DNA of 64,000 bases from Megamerina dolium (lineage: Eukaryota; Arthropoda; Insecta; Diptera; Megamerinidae), in the NCBI GenBank assembly GCA_963854835.1, contig OY978529.1, positions 40,172,055-40,236,054 of the forward strand. The letters run 5' to 3'. Of the stretch, positions 32,795 through 45,519 are shown piece after piece (position 1 is the first letter of the stretch; each line of letters opens with the position of its first letter). The position numbers and the translations under genes are program-made. Below the pieces are notes generated by a model, which searched no databases, had not been told where the DNA came from, and saw nothing but the letters and a program-made list of their open reading frames with translations.

Positions 32795-34631
32795 GCCTTA
32801 CAGTCGGCTGGGGCCGACCAAATTATACCCTGCATATGTAGAGGCAAATATAAAAAGTTTGCTCGTATATCCATCCTTTTTTTCCACTACTTTGTATAGG
32901 AGCTACATTAAGAACCAGGCTACCTCACCAATTTTTAAGGAATAATTTCTGCCTATAATACTGAACTACCTAGGTTGCAATGGGTTGAACTAGGCGTATA
33001 ATTTAGTAAGTTATGGGTGTTTTAATGTTTAAGATATATCCGACATTTTGTACGGAAGCTATATAAAAAGTGGGCGTGGCTTACTTCTTTCTTGTATATC
33101 TAATTAATTTTTCAATATCAATCCACTCCTTAAATTTGGTTGTCCTACGCTGAATAGTTCGTAAGTTATAGCGGTTTAAATTCTTTTAATTTTCCAAATT
33201 TTGTATGGAAGCCCCATTAAGAAGTGGGTGTGGCATGTTGATTTTTTCAGATTATTTTCGACTACCATATTAGCTGAAGTATTAATTATAATTGTTCTAG
33301 ACAGAAGTATGCATACTTCTGTTCAAGACAGAAGTATGCTGAAGTTACAGCTATTTCAATTTAAAAGAATTTCACTTAAAATTTTAGGTTAATTCACTCG
33401 ACTTTGTATGGAAGACCCATGAAAGAGTGGACGTGGCACACTGATTTTCTGCAGGATTATTACCGACTACGATATTAATTTAAGTGTCAATTATGGTTAT
33501 TCTAGACAGAAGATTGCCGAAGTTACAGCTGTTTCAATTTAAAATTTGTATGAGGGCTACGATAAACAGTGGGCGTGGTGCGCCCATTTCCTATGAGCCT
33601 AGTTGCTCGTACAATACTAATCCATACCTTAAATCTCGTTGTCCTTCGCTAAATGGTTTGTAAGTTATGGAGCTTAAAATTTTAGTTTAATTCACTCGAC
33701 TTTGTATGGGAGACCCATGAAGGAGTGGGCGTGGCACACTGATTTTCTGCCAGATTATTACCGACTACGATATTAATTTAAGTGTCAATTATGGATACTC
33801 TAGACAGAAGATTGCCGAAGTTAGAGCTGTTTCAATTTAAAATTTGTATGGGGGCTACTATAAACAGTGGGCGTGGTGCGCCCATTTCCTGTGAGCCTAG
33901 TTGCTCGTACAATACTAATCCACACCTTAAATCTCGTTATTCTACGCTGAATAGTTTGCAAGTTATAACCGGTAACATTTTTTTTTTTAATTTCCGCAAC
34001 TTTGTATGGGAGACCCAAAAAGGAGTGGGCGTGGCACACTGATTTTCTGTCATATTATTTCTCAGTACCATGTTAATCTAAGTGTCAATTATGGTTATTC
34101 TAGACAGAAGATTGTAGAATTTACAGCAGTTTCAATTTAAAAGAAGTACAGACACTTTGTATGGGAGCTGCGCTAGAAAGTAGGCGTGGCTCACCCACTT
34201 TTTGCGAGGTTATATAGTGGTATAATATAACTCTATGTGCAAAATATTGTTATCCCAAGTGGTATATTATGTGAGTTATAGCAAGTTAAAGATTTTGAAA
34301 ATTCCGAGGTTAGTCGCTTTGAATGCTTGGTGTGTGCGTGGCTATTGACTGATCATGCCCAATATCAATCCCTCCGTACCCTTGGATTATAGGTTACTTG
34401 TGCCAAATTTCGTCGAAATAGCTCAATATTTACTCAAGTTATCGTGCGAACCAGCTAGGTGACAGACAGACGGACGGACGGACGGACTGACGGACATCGT
34501 TAAATCGAAAATTTAATCGACGCTGATCACGAATATATATATCTATGTCTATATCTCCGGAGATTCCTTCAAGTGTACACAAACATCTTACCGAAATGAA
34601 TATACCATGCATATTGCATTATGCAGGGTAT
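32795..34631 (+). mobile_element. Dispersed repeat with 299-bp tandem core (1.84 kb)
   Basis: The ends are set by a 7-bp target duplication AAAAATG (32788-32794, 34632-34638) and by the empty site upstream of gene C (GAAAAATGCAGTTG at 28057-28070). The left end reads CTTACAGTCGGCTGGGGCCG then TATACCCTGCAT; the right end reads ATGCAGGGTAT, so a short inverted repeat is present. The core has three units starting near 33401, 33699 and 33999 (298 and 300 bp), each with two GTGGGCGTGG words. A (GACG)n-like run (ACGGACGGACGG) is near 34475. No coding content. A reversed copy is at 40084-41358. Confidence 0.85.
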
Positions 34632-34638
34632 AAAAATG

Positions 34639-35008
34639 CAGTTGATATCGATAGTCGCTCAACAATCAATAGAATTATTTTTAACGGAAACCTTCAATAA
34701 TAATGTCGATAATATCGATAGTTTGCCAGTCCTAATCTACACAGTGCGCAACTCATCGAGTTCTTCAAATAACTATTTAAAAGAAGGTGAATATGATTTG
34801 TTTGAAATAGATCAACGCGAATCTAACAAGCAACAAAGACGTTATCTATTGAAATTTACACAAATAATAAATAAACTGATTTAACTAATTAACGACTGCG
34901 AATGGCTTTGTGTTCAACAGGAATGGGATAAATAATTTTCAGCCTTGAGTAAATTATAAATGAAGAAATTGATAAATTGCTAAATAAAATAGAAAATACA
35001 AATATAAA
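34639..35008 (+). promoter_or_regulatory. DRE-containing promoter of gene D
   Basis: It contains TATCGATA at 34646-34653 and 34713-34720. It is collinear with the orphan module at 28062-28432, including a GTGTTCAACAGGAAT word and the run into the ATG of gene D. An open frame 34636-34884 (83 codons) parallels the one in the orphan copy. The 1.84-kb repeat inserted at its left edge, 375 bp upstream of the start codon. Confidence 0.6.
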
Positions 35009-37072
35009 ATGTGCACTGTCTTGGAAACAGGGAGTACCAGCCAGTTCGCGAATTGCACTCCAGCAACACACAATTGGCAAATGTGGTGTCGCCTATGTGC
35101 CAAAGAAGATCCTGGGGGGAATGTTACTGCATTCTTTCAAAACGAACAACTACAAGGAGTAAAAAATGCCGCTACCTCAGAGGGCATCGAAAATAAGCAT
35201 AATTTAGCAGCATTGGTTGAGAAATACTTTTGTGTCAAGGTAATTCATAGTAGAATTCTAAAATAAAGTAGTACACCAGGAAATATGTTGTGTTCTTACA
35301 GATTATACATGATGATAAACTACCGAAAATGATGTGCGCTGAATGTTTTTCATTAGTTACATCGCTTGTCAATTTTGCAGAACGTATCGTTAAAGTACAA
35401 CAAATGTTTCTTACATTAAAGGGAGCTTTGAAGAATGCTACAGTGGATACACAGGCTATACGTCTAAAATATGGCCTCGGAGATGTGCTTATACATAAAA
35501 CCTTTCCAGAAATACAATCTTTAGAAACGCCCACAAAAGAACACAACAAAATTGAAAAATATAGGCCAGGCAAAGTAGCAAGAGTAGTAAATCCATTAGA
35601 ATCGCCGCGCAAAAAATATAAAACGAGGCAATCATATATGTCTTCAAGTATTGCTGTTGAAGACAATAGAACATACGACGTTAGTTGTCAGGATGATGAA
35701 TTTCCCCTTGATGATGCTGCACTTGATAATTTACAAGAAAGTTTTGTGGATGACCTTACGACATTTACAGAGGACTCTTCAGATAGCTGGTTTAATCTAA
35801 AGGAGTACAACGACAACAGTAAGTCAAAATCAAAAACAGATAATAAGGAAAAGGTGGCTCAAAAGAAATGCATTCGCCGAAAAAAACAACGACGTTCTTC
35901 CGATGCGAGTGATCTTAGCAAGAATGAAGATGACGAAAGTGGCGGTATAGAAAGTGTATCTTGCATAAAATGCCCACGTAAATTTAAACGTATACGAGAT
36001 TTAAAATGTCATATGACGAGAACACATTCAGAAACCCTGCCAAAAGTGGAAGCGAAATGTCCAGAGTGCTCTCGTGTCTTCAAGACGCAATGCAAACTTA
36101 AGAAACATCAGAAAACTCATTTGCCAGATGAAGTGAGAAAGACAGTGCCCTGCCCACATTGCGAAAAAAAGTTTAGTTCAAAATTTCTTCTGCAAATTCA
36201 TGTCAAACTTGTTCATTTGGAGGAGAAACGCTTCGTTTGTGAGAAATGTGGTGTGGGATCCCAAACCAGTGCCGCCCTCAGAGAACACATGTTGACACAT
36301 ACTGATTATGCACCATTTAAATGTGAAGTTTGTGAGAAATATTTCAAATGTGCAAGTCGTTTAAAGGTATGGTTTATATCACCCAACATAGTTTATATAT
36401 CGTATATTAAATAATTTTCAACTTCCATACAGAATCATATGGAAATTCATAACCCCGAAAAACATACTTGTACTAAATGTGGTCTTCAGTTGAATTCTCG
36501 TGTAACTCTGTATCGCCATCTATTGGTGCATTCGGATAAAATGCAACACAAATGTGATTATTGTGGGCGTGCCTTTAAACGGGCCCACACCTTGAAAGCT
36601 CATCTTATTGCGCATACAGGCCTGAAGCCATATTCATGCAATTTTTGCGATCGTACATTTGGTAATGGTGCAAATTGTCGTTCGCACAAAAAGAAAGTAC
36701 ACCCTGAAGAGCTGGCTGCATTAGAGGCATCTGGAGGAAAAGCATATACACATAATATACCAAAATTGGCAGCTCTCAAGGCAATGTAAGTATTGTTTTT
36801 TTTTAATTCTAACAATTTTTAAAAAATATAACAAACTAAAAATATATTTTAATTGCAGTACAAAGGCGAATAATAACTTGGAACCTGTTGTTTCTATGCC
36901 AAGTGGTTGCTTTCAATATCGAAAAAGAACCAAACCACGACCAATAGCTCCAGCTCCACCAACTGTAACTACAAACACGTTGGGAAATACAACATTGAAT
37001 ACCAGCACTTTCCACTATCTTTGCTTTGCTTCGATAAATACATCAACAGAAGGCTCTGCATCTCAATTATAA
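35009..37072 (+). CDS. Gene D: ZAD plus eight C2H2 fingers
   Basis: Exons: 35009-35239, 35302-36366, 36433-36785, 36859-37072; 1863 nt, 620 residues. ZAD ligands C27, C30 and C89, C92. The N-terminus is ten residues shorter than in B and the linker lacks a short LDDDR segment. A basic RRKKQRR precedes finger 1. Contacts (-1/2/3/6): F1 R/R/D/C, F2 T/C/K/K, F3 S/F/L/I, F4 T/A/A/E, F5 C/S/R/N, F6 S/V/T/R, F7 R/H/T/A, F8 N/A/N/S. Exon 3 is 353 nt as in A to C. The tail keeps ITKANNNLEPV then diverges. It is an older sister of the B/C pair. AATAAA at 37269-37274. Confidence 0.94.
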
Positions 37073-37374
37073 TCTACCAACATAGGTCATCAATATCGCA
37101 AGTAATATAGTTGAAGAAATAATTCACAATACATCACATTCACAATATGTAATATTGAGAAAAAGTATATTTCAAATCCAAAATATACACATCGTTTTCT
37201 GCATATCATTTAATAAGGGGAATTGGTAAAATATAATATACCGCACAATTTGTTACATTTTTTATTAGAAATAAATTGTATAAAGAACATAAATTAATAA
37301 TAAATATGCTATATTAATAGCGAATTAATTATTAATTCAATTTAACTTTGATGACTAAATGGTTGAAACTTTTA

Positions 37375-37792
37375 GGGTGTGCGTCCCAAAGGAAACAGGA
37401 CATTTCAAAAATATCTTTTTAATAGCGCCACCTACTGACGGGTAACTGACAGTTGGATAAATGAAATCCCGTCGTCTCATCGATCAACACTTGTGACTGA
37501 TTTTTTGGCAAATACCGTATTTTGATCATCAACCACTCTCCATATTCGCCAGATCTTGCACCATGCAACTCTATATGTTTGGAAAAACACATTTGCCCAT
37601 TAAAAGAAAACGCTATAATGACGTGGAGGCCATCCAAAAATTGCTTGTACCATCAATCTGAAAGATATAACTACAGACGGCCCAAAACATACATTCGATA
37701 TGCTTCTTGATCGTGCAAGTCTATTAACTATTTTTAATAAAATGCAATCATTTTGTGTTTTGTCAAGTCCTGTTTACTATGGGTCGCACTTG
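37375..37792 (+). mobile_element. mariner-like remnant
   Basis: The ends form inverted repeats (GTGCGTCCCAAAGGAAACAG against GTGCGACCCATAGTAAACAG) next to TA dinucleotides at 37373-37374 and 37793-37794. Inside, broken frames give HSPYSPDLAP and, shifted, KRYNDVEAIQKLL, the C-terminal part of a mariner transposase. At 418 bp it is mostly deleted and dead. It lies between the convergent 3' ends of genes D and E. Confidence 0.8.
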
Positions 37793-38013
37793 TACATATA
37801 ATACTTTTAATATATTTTTTCTTCAATAAAATTTTTTTTGGATTTTTAAATGTAATCTTTTAAAGAATTTTAATGTACATCTTTTGATCAGAGACCTCAT
37901 ATTCTATATTCATAATCGCGTTAGTGTGTCAATTAAAAAGTTTTGTAGAAAATAAATCAGCTTTTGTTGAGTTATTCCTTGGTTATGATCCTCTCAATAC
38001 ACAAATCCCAGTC

Positions 38014-39862
38014 CTAGCATTGACCAATATCAAGTTTTGATTTATCTTTCGTATTCGGACCACTTGGCACTGGTGCTAAGTTTTCAGCAGTCTTTGTTCT
38101 ACGAATATCATAAATATACATATATTTAAAGTATAAATAATCAAATATATTTTAATTACATCGCTTTGAGTTCTTCCATTTTTGGATTGTTAAGCGTGTA
38201 CATTTGTACACAACTGGATGCCATTTCGGGATGGTTCTTTTTAATGTGCATACGGCAATTTATGCCACTGGAAAATGTTCGATCACAAAAATTGCACGAA
38301 TACGGTTTAATGCCAGTATGCGAAATAAGATGACATTTCAATGTGGTCGATCGTTTAAAAGCTCGTCCACAATAATCACATTTGTGCCGTTTTTTATCCG
38401 AATGCACCAGTCGATGACGCCTCATGGTTATACGAGAGTTTAACTCGAGACCACATATATTGCAAACGTACTTTTGCGGATCATGCGTTTCCAAATGAAG
38501 CTAAATCAGGGGATTAAATCAAATTAAAATATAAGAGCTTGTTTAAATACTATATAGTTACCTTTAACTGAGGTTTGGCTTTAAATGGTCTTTGACAAAC
38601 ATCACATACGAATGGCGCATAAGTTGTATGAATGACCATGTGCTCCTTAAGGGCAGCTAGTGTTGGCTTGCCAGCACCACATTTTTCGCACACAAATTTG
38701 CGTTCGCCCTTATGAACATGTTTAATGTGAAATTGCAGACGAAAGTCTGAATTAAAATTTTTATCACAATATGAACAGGCAAGTGGCTGTTTTTTCATGT
38801 CCGCTGAATGTTTTGCCAAGTGTCGTTTCAGATTGTATTGTGACTTGAAGACACGCGAGCATTGTGGGCATCTCACGTCTATCGCTGGAAACTTTTTCGA
38901 ATGAGATCGAGTCATGTGATTTCGCAATCCTTTAATACCTTTGCATATGCGGGAACATTCTGTACATGATAGAAATTCATCATCACTTTCGTTATATTCA
39001 TTCTTTTTACTAGCGCTCACGGTAGTTTCATTATGACAACGCTGTCGTCTTTTGCGCCGATTATGTGTTTCTTTAGTTAATTTATGGTCTTTTAAATTAC
39101 GAACATCCATCTCGGAATCGGAATTTTTAACATTATTCAATTGGTGACTATCAAAGTCTTCTTTATTCTCATCATTATCAAAGTAGTATCCATCATCATT
39201 ATAACTATCTTCTTTGTTGATTTTACTTGGAACATTTGCTGGTATATCTTCTTTCTTTAGTTGAATGCAAGGCTCTTCTAATGAATTTATTGATTCTAGT
39301 GGATTTGCTATTGGCACTTCAACAGACTCATATTCATCCTCTTTATAGTTATTTATAGTGTTTATATGTGTGAATAGATTCCCATCATCTTCATCAAGCA
39401 AACCATATTTTAAACGTACGACATGTGTATCAATGTCGGCACCCTTCGAACTATTCATCAATTGAAGAAACATTTGTTGTACTTTAGCAACACGTTCTGA
39501 GAAATCAACAAGCGATGTAACTCGTGATACACAATCAGTGCACAACATTTTCGGAAGTATGTCATCAGTAGTAAGCTGTGAGGCAAATGGAATTCAATGC
39601 ATGTATCAATAATGAGTTTGAGTATGAAACCAACCTGAATGCAAAAGTTTCTCTCTACATACTCGGCTAAATACAAATGATTATTTGAGCCTTCTCCCCC
39701 TGAAAGCGATATATTTTCGTTTTTAAGCAGCAGGTGTACATTCCCTTCAGGATCTTCTTTGGCACATAGACGACACCACGTTTGCCAATTATCTGAAGAC
39801 GTATTATGAACACTGGACTGTAGCGCTAAATTCTGAGCATTTATTTCTATTCGAGCGCACAT
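38014..39862 (-). CDS. Gene E: ZAD plus eight C2H2 fingers
   Basis: Exons (5' to 3'): 39862-39635, 39575-38562, 38500-38160, 38098-38014; 1668 nt, 555 residues. Start: the ATG at 39862; the upstream in-frame codons are not ATG. ZAD ligands C30, C33, C88, C91. Contacts (-1/2/3/6): F1 G/K/G/N, F2 S/Y/N/R, F3 S/F/R/F, F4 T/A/A/E, F5 A/P/Q/L, F6 S/I/T/R, F7 R/T/T/C, F8 S/I/N/M. Finger 1 has Cys at the core Phe position (SRICKG). Exon 3 is 341 nt, the length shared by E to J. Exon 4 gives TKTAENLAPVPSGP and a stop at 38014. The last donor (GTAATT) is weaker than in the sisters; failure to splice would stop the protein right there. E is the first of the minus-strand subfamily and is convergent with D. 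Confidence 0.92.
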
Positions 39863-40083
39863 TTTCACTTTTGCTGCTATTTATCAATTTAATTTTTATT
39901 TGTACTTTTTGCATTCCTTTAAAGTTGAATGTAAATAGAAAATCCTATTTCAGATGTTACGAAGGTGTAATAAACAAGAAGAATTATTCGTAAAGCATGT
40001 GCAAATATAGAATTGCGCATACAATTTTGTTAAACAACACAACATTCATTGTCGTTTGTGGTGAATTTATCAAATTCCAATTT

Positions 40084-41358
40084 TTATACCCTGCATAATG
40101 CAATATGCATGGTATATTCATTTCGGTCAGATGTTTGTGTCCACTTGAAGGAATCTCCGGAGATATAGACATGGATATATATTCGTGATCAGCGTCGATT
40201 AAATTTTCGATTTAACGATGTCCGTCCGTCCGTCCGTCCGTCTGTCTGTCACCTGGCTGGTTCGCACGATAACTTGAGTAAATATTGAGCTATTTCGATG
40301 AAATTTGGCATAAGTAATCTATGATCCAAGGGTACGGAGGGGATTGATATTGGGCATGATCGGTCAATAACCACGCCCACACCAAGCATTCAAAGCGACT
40401 AACCTCGAAATTTTCAAAATCTTTAACTTGCTACAACTCACACAATATACCACTTGGGACAACAATATTTTGCACATAGAGTTACATTATACTACTATAT
40501 AACCTCACCAAAAGTGGATGAGCCACGCCTACTTTCTAGCGTAGCTCCCATACAAAGTGTCTGTACTTCTTTTAAATTGAAACTGCTGTAACTTCTACAA
40601 TCTTCTGTCTAGAATAACCATAATTGACACTTAGATTAATATCGTAGTCGGCAAAAATCTGGCAGAAAATCAGTGTGCCACGCCCACTCCTTCATGGGTC
40701 TCCCATACAAAGTCGAGTGAATTAAACTAAAATTTTAAGCTCCATAGCTTACAAACCATTTAGCCTAGGACAACGAGACTTAGGGTATGGATTAGTATTG
40801 TACGAGCAACTAGGCTCACAGAAAATGGGCGCACCACGCCCAGTGTTTATCGTAGCCCCCATACAAATTTTAAATTGAAACAGCTGTAACTTAGGCAATC
40901 TTATGTCTACAATAACCATAATTGACACTTAAATTAATATCGTAGTCGGTAATAATCTGGCGAAAAATCAGCGTACCACGCCCACTTCTTATTGGGGCTC
41001 CCATACAAAGTTGAGGAAATTAAACAAAAATGTTAACCACCATAACTTAGAAACTATTCAACGTAGGACACCAAATTTAAGGTGTGGATTAACATTGAAA
41101 AATTAATTGGATTTACCAGAAAGTGGTAAGCCACGCCCACTTTTTATATAGCTCCCATACTAAGCCTCGGAATTATCTTAAAATCCTTTTACTTCGTCAA
41201 AGTCAACCATATTTCGGGTGTAAATTAGTAGTATATACAAAAATTGTTTCTCGAAAAGTGGAAATAAAAGAAAAGTTGGATATTCGAGTAAACTTTTTAT
41301 ATATAAATCTACATATGCAGGGTATAGTTTGGTCGGCCCCAGCCGACTGTAAGGAGAT
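40084..41358 (-). mobile_element. Dispersed GTCGGC repeat, second copy, inverted
   Basis: This is the reverse-oriented relative of 32795-34631. It begins at the left with ATACCCTGCATAATGC and ends at the right with GGTCGGCCCCAGCCGACTGT. The core has five CCCATACAAA landmarks about 150 bp apart (40551, 40699, 40856, 40997, 41149) with CCACGCCCAC words. A weak duplication of ATTTTT may flank it. It lies upstream of gene E and downstream of gene F. Confidence 0.8.
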
Positions 41359-42518
41359 TTTTTTTATTTTTGCGTGGTGGATTTTTTTTTGGGGAATTTA
41401 TATTTTCAATTCGATTCATAGACATTTTACTAATTCTGGCTAACGTACCACTAAAAATGAATTGATCAAAATTATACAAACTAAGGGCCAGTTTTTCAGT
41501 GCGAGTTTAACAATATTTGTCGTTTAATCTCGATTTGCAATTTTTTAGTCAAACGCCCAATCTACCTGGGTTGAACTAAAATTAACCTATCAGTTATTTG
41601 ACTGTCTGTTCTTGCGGTCTACAATAAGTTTAAATTTAAAATCCGTCTTTCAGCTTCACCTTAACTACTTTACTCCGAGCTCTATCTCTATTATAATAAA
41701 GGTACGATATACATTGCTGTGGTCCGCTACAATACGATTGAACCTTTAAGAAATAAAATAGGTGGCAAAAAAGTAGTTGCAAGTCGCAACGGCATTGTTT
41801 TGTAAAACAGAAATGATTATGTTCAAAATATCTCATTTAGAAATATGATACTTGTTGAAGTAAACCCATTAAATAATAAAAAACATCAAATAATAAAAAT
41901 TGTATTTTTAAAAAAATTACATTTTAAATACTGATGTTTTTATGTTTTATTTTACTTTAAGGATACGTAAGCATACATTAGAATAGCTAACATTAAATAA
42001 TGAATGCATCCATTACTTGGGTTTGTTTGCCAACATTCAATGAGCCGCATTAGAAAACGACGTGCACAGTTTGCTCGCCAATATATGCTATGTTACTACA
42101 GTGGAAGCACATTGAACGTAAGACCCCAAACTTGTAAGAGTGAATGCAATTATTGATTGAGTGTCCTTGCATTGAAAGCAACAACTTTCAATGAGCATTG
42201 GTTTTGGTGTGTTCTCTAACACTTATAAAGCGGTTATCTGTTGATTCTCTTACTTTCTTCGTCAATCTCACTAATTTTTGAATTTCTGTAATCAGACGTT
42301 TGTTGGCGAAGCATCAGTTTAGATATTCCAGGATTTCCCACAAAATTATAACTTCCTATTTATTTAAGTTTTTTTGGTTTTGGCTTCGGTGTTCACTCAT
42401 TCGATTCGTTGCAGTAAACAAAATAGTGCATAAACTAGTGCCAAAACGATTTCAATTGCACTCATATAGTCCTCTAACCTCAAACATATATGGAAAGGAT
42501 ACACTATATATTATTATA
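41359..42518. other. Noncoding between repeat and gene F
   Basis: No gene is recognised. A GGGCCAGTTTTTCAGTG word near 41485 resembles a transposon end but no matching inverted end was found. Confidence 0.5.
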
Positions 42519-44464
42519 TTATTTTGGAATTATTAAATCTAATGAAAAATTGGGAATTTTTGATGCATCAGCTTTGCATGCAGGACCACTTGGAACTGGT
42601 GCCAAATTATCAGCTGTCTTTGAACTATATGGAGGAAAGAAAAAGATTGTCATAGATTTCGTAAAATAACCACAAATATACTCAGCTTACATTGCTTTGA
42701 GGGTGTCCAACCTGGGCTTTTTAAGCGTGTACATCTTTATGCCAATTAAAGCCTCCTCAGGATGTATCTTTTTCACGTGTAAGCGACAATTGGCGCTATT
42801 GGAGAAAGCGCGATCACAAAAATTGCAAGAATATGGTTTAATTCCAGTATGAGAAATAAGATGAGATTTCAAATTGTTTGCTCGCTTAAAGGCTCGTCCA
42901 CAATAATCACATTTGTGGCGCATTTTATCTGAATGCACCAATAGATGATCTCTTAGATTTGCACGTGTATTTAATTGCATACCACAAATAGCACAAATGT
43001 GCTTCTTGGGATCGTGTGTATCCTTATGGCGCTGATGCACGAAAATTATAAATATATAATTTTTAATAGTAACGGATTAATTTAATCCCTACCTTTAACT
43101 GATATTTATCTTTAAATCCGCGCTGACAAACTTCACATTTGAATGGTGCGTGATCTGTATGCGTCAACATGTGCTCCTTTAAAGCGCCACGAGTCCGCTT
43201 TCCAGCACCGCATTTCTCACAAATGAATGGACGTTCGTCTGGATGAACCACCTTAAGGTGAGCTTGCAAATGAAGTTTCATACTAAACTTTTCATCACAA
43301 TACGAACAGGGTACTTCCTTTTTCTCCTCATTTGGCAAATGAGTTTTCAAGTGTTTCTTCAGTTTATATTGTGACTTAAAGATACGGGGGCACTGTGTAC
43401 ATGACGCTTCTACTGCTGGTAGTCTTTTGGAATGTGCTTTAATCATATGGCGTGCCAAGCCTTTGAGACCTTTAAATGTACGCGGACAATCTGTGCAAGG
43501 TAGAACTTCATCACAATTTTTCTTACTTTCTTTCATATATTGTCTTTTTTGCAGTTTATATGGCTTTGTGCTCTCTTTGATATCGAGTTTCTTTAATTTT
43601 CGAAACTCTCTCTTGCATTCTGCATTACTGGTATCATCTAATTGCTCACTATCAGAACTTTCTGAAGGGGCCTTTGTAAACAATAAATCATCCTCGTTAT
43701 CGAAAGAACCATCACCATCGTTATCGCTAATATCTTGCCCTCTGTCTTCATCTGGAACATCTGCTTGTATTTTTTCTTTCTTTATTTTAATTTTTATATG
43801 CGGTTCTAATGGATTTAGTGGTTCTAGTGGATTCATTATAGGTACTTCATCAGGCTCTTGATCTTGACGTTGTAACTTATTTATAGTCGTTTCTAGATAG
43901 TGTACTTCTGGCATCGGTTTATGTATAAATAGATTTCCACGTTCCTCATCAAGTAGACCATATTTCAAACGTATAATATGTGTATCTACTTGAGAATCCT
44001 CATTACTATTTTTCAATGTTAGAAACATTTGTTGTACTTTTGCAACACGTTCTGAGAAATTAACGAGCGATGTAACTAGCGAAAAACATTCAGTGCACAA
44101 TACTTTTGGTAATACGTCATCAGAAGTGATCTATGAGATCAAACGTTTAAATTTCATTACATTCACACAATACTGTTTGTAATACCTGAATACAAAAGTA
44201 CTTTTGTACTGACTCTGCCAAACACAAATTATAATTCGAGCTTTCACCCACTGAGATAGACATTTTTTCGCCAAACTCCTGACTTGTTGCGGTGTGACCG
44301 GATTGTTCATTTTTAAGCAATACATATATATTCCCTTCCGGATCTTCTTTGGCACACAGGCGACACCACATATGCCAATTATTTGCCCGTGTGTTCGGTG
44401 CAGCGTCCTCATCATTGTCCTGTAACGCATCATGCGTAGGTTTTGTCCCCAATCGAGTACGCAT
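42519..44464 (-). CDS. Gene F: ZAD plus eight C2H2 fingers
   Basis: Exons (5' to 3'): 44464-44186, 44130-43093, 43031-42691, 42624-42519; 1764 nt, 587 residues. The ZAD CxxC pairs are WCRLC (exon 1) and LCTEC (exon 2). The linker carries NPLEPLNPLEPHIKIKIKK, a repeat of NPLEP, then acidic residues. Contacts (-1/2/3/6): F1 G/K/G/R, F2 S/Y/K/K, F3 M/L/H/A, F4 T/G/A/E, F5 D/Y/Q/R, F6 T/A/N/D, F7 R/N/N/S, F8 N/A/N/L. The tail from exon 4 has SKTADNLAPVPSGP and a further 20 residues to a TAA at 42519. All sites are GT/AG. The tail exon is invisible to simple ORF scans because only 106 nt are coding. Confidence 0.94.
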
Positions 44465-45519
44465 GATTTATCTTTGTTTCAATCGATATATTTGTTATAA
44501 TTTTTTAAGTTTTCTCTAAGATTTAATAACCAGTTGATTGGATGCCAATAAAAAATCGTTGTTTACAATAAGCTAAAGTAACGTATAATCGGATAACGCT
44601 AGTGATGTCATGAGTCGAGTATTTTTTTACTTAGTAACTCGAGCTAATATACAACGAGTCACCACTAGTCACATTAGCGCAGTCAGATTTTTTTTTTATC
44701 AATTTTATCATACAGAAAATGCATGAAAGTAATTGTTATTTTCAATTCAACTTGTTATCATCAACTTTTGTTTACACCATCTTGAACTAATATAAAATGA
44801 AGTACGTTGAAGACGACATCAAATGTATTTGACGTAAAAAACAAGAACAAAAATACGTTATTTATGTCAAACCAAAGTATTATCATCCGTTGGTTCTCTC
44901 AAGCTATTTCACTACCATTCCTTAATTAGGGCGCTAACATACTAGCAACATTTATCCCCGAGGGAACACAATTTTTGTTGTTTTCTATAGAAAATTAAAA
45001 ACCCAATGAGATCAAGAGTAATTTTAAGCATTAGCGATACATTAGCACCCGTACGAGGACACATCACTAATTTATATCATTGCCAAATGATATAAATGAT
45101 CGTGTAATATATTTTTCATACAAATATATGACAGTTGATTTACGAGCGTATAACTTCATAAGGTTTACACGGTTTTTATACGATTGCATGACTCCCACCA
45201 TTGTTTTTGTAGCATTGCTTGGAACTTATGTGGATGATTTATCGTCACCGACTCCACGTTTGGAGGCATAATGAAACTGCCTATTAAATTATGCTACCAC
45301 ATGAAAAAAATTATTTTATTCAGACCGTAATGGCAATCAACATTTTAAAAGCTTCTAATATATATAGTACAATTATAATTAAAATTGTCATGCAAATTTT
45401 ATTTTATAGAGTTTAAAATCAATAATTAATTTCATGTTAGTAACGATATTTATTTATTGAATTTCATATCGAGATGTGAAGTTTTTGTGCAATGTAATAT
45501 AAAATCAAAGCGATGTAAT
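44465..45519. other. Noncoding between genes F and G
   Basis: It holds the promoter of F next to 44465 (AATCGATATATT at 44479) and the 3' side of G. No gene or clear element is recognised. Confidence 0.5.

Noticed and set aside
41485..41640. Possible transposon end (GGGCCAGTTTTTCAGTG)
   Set aside because: No matching inverted end or target duplication was found within several kilobases.
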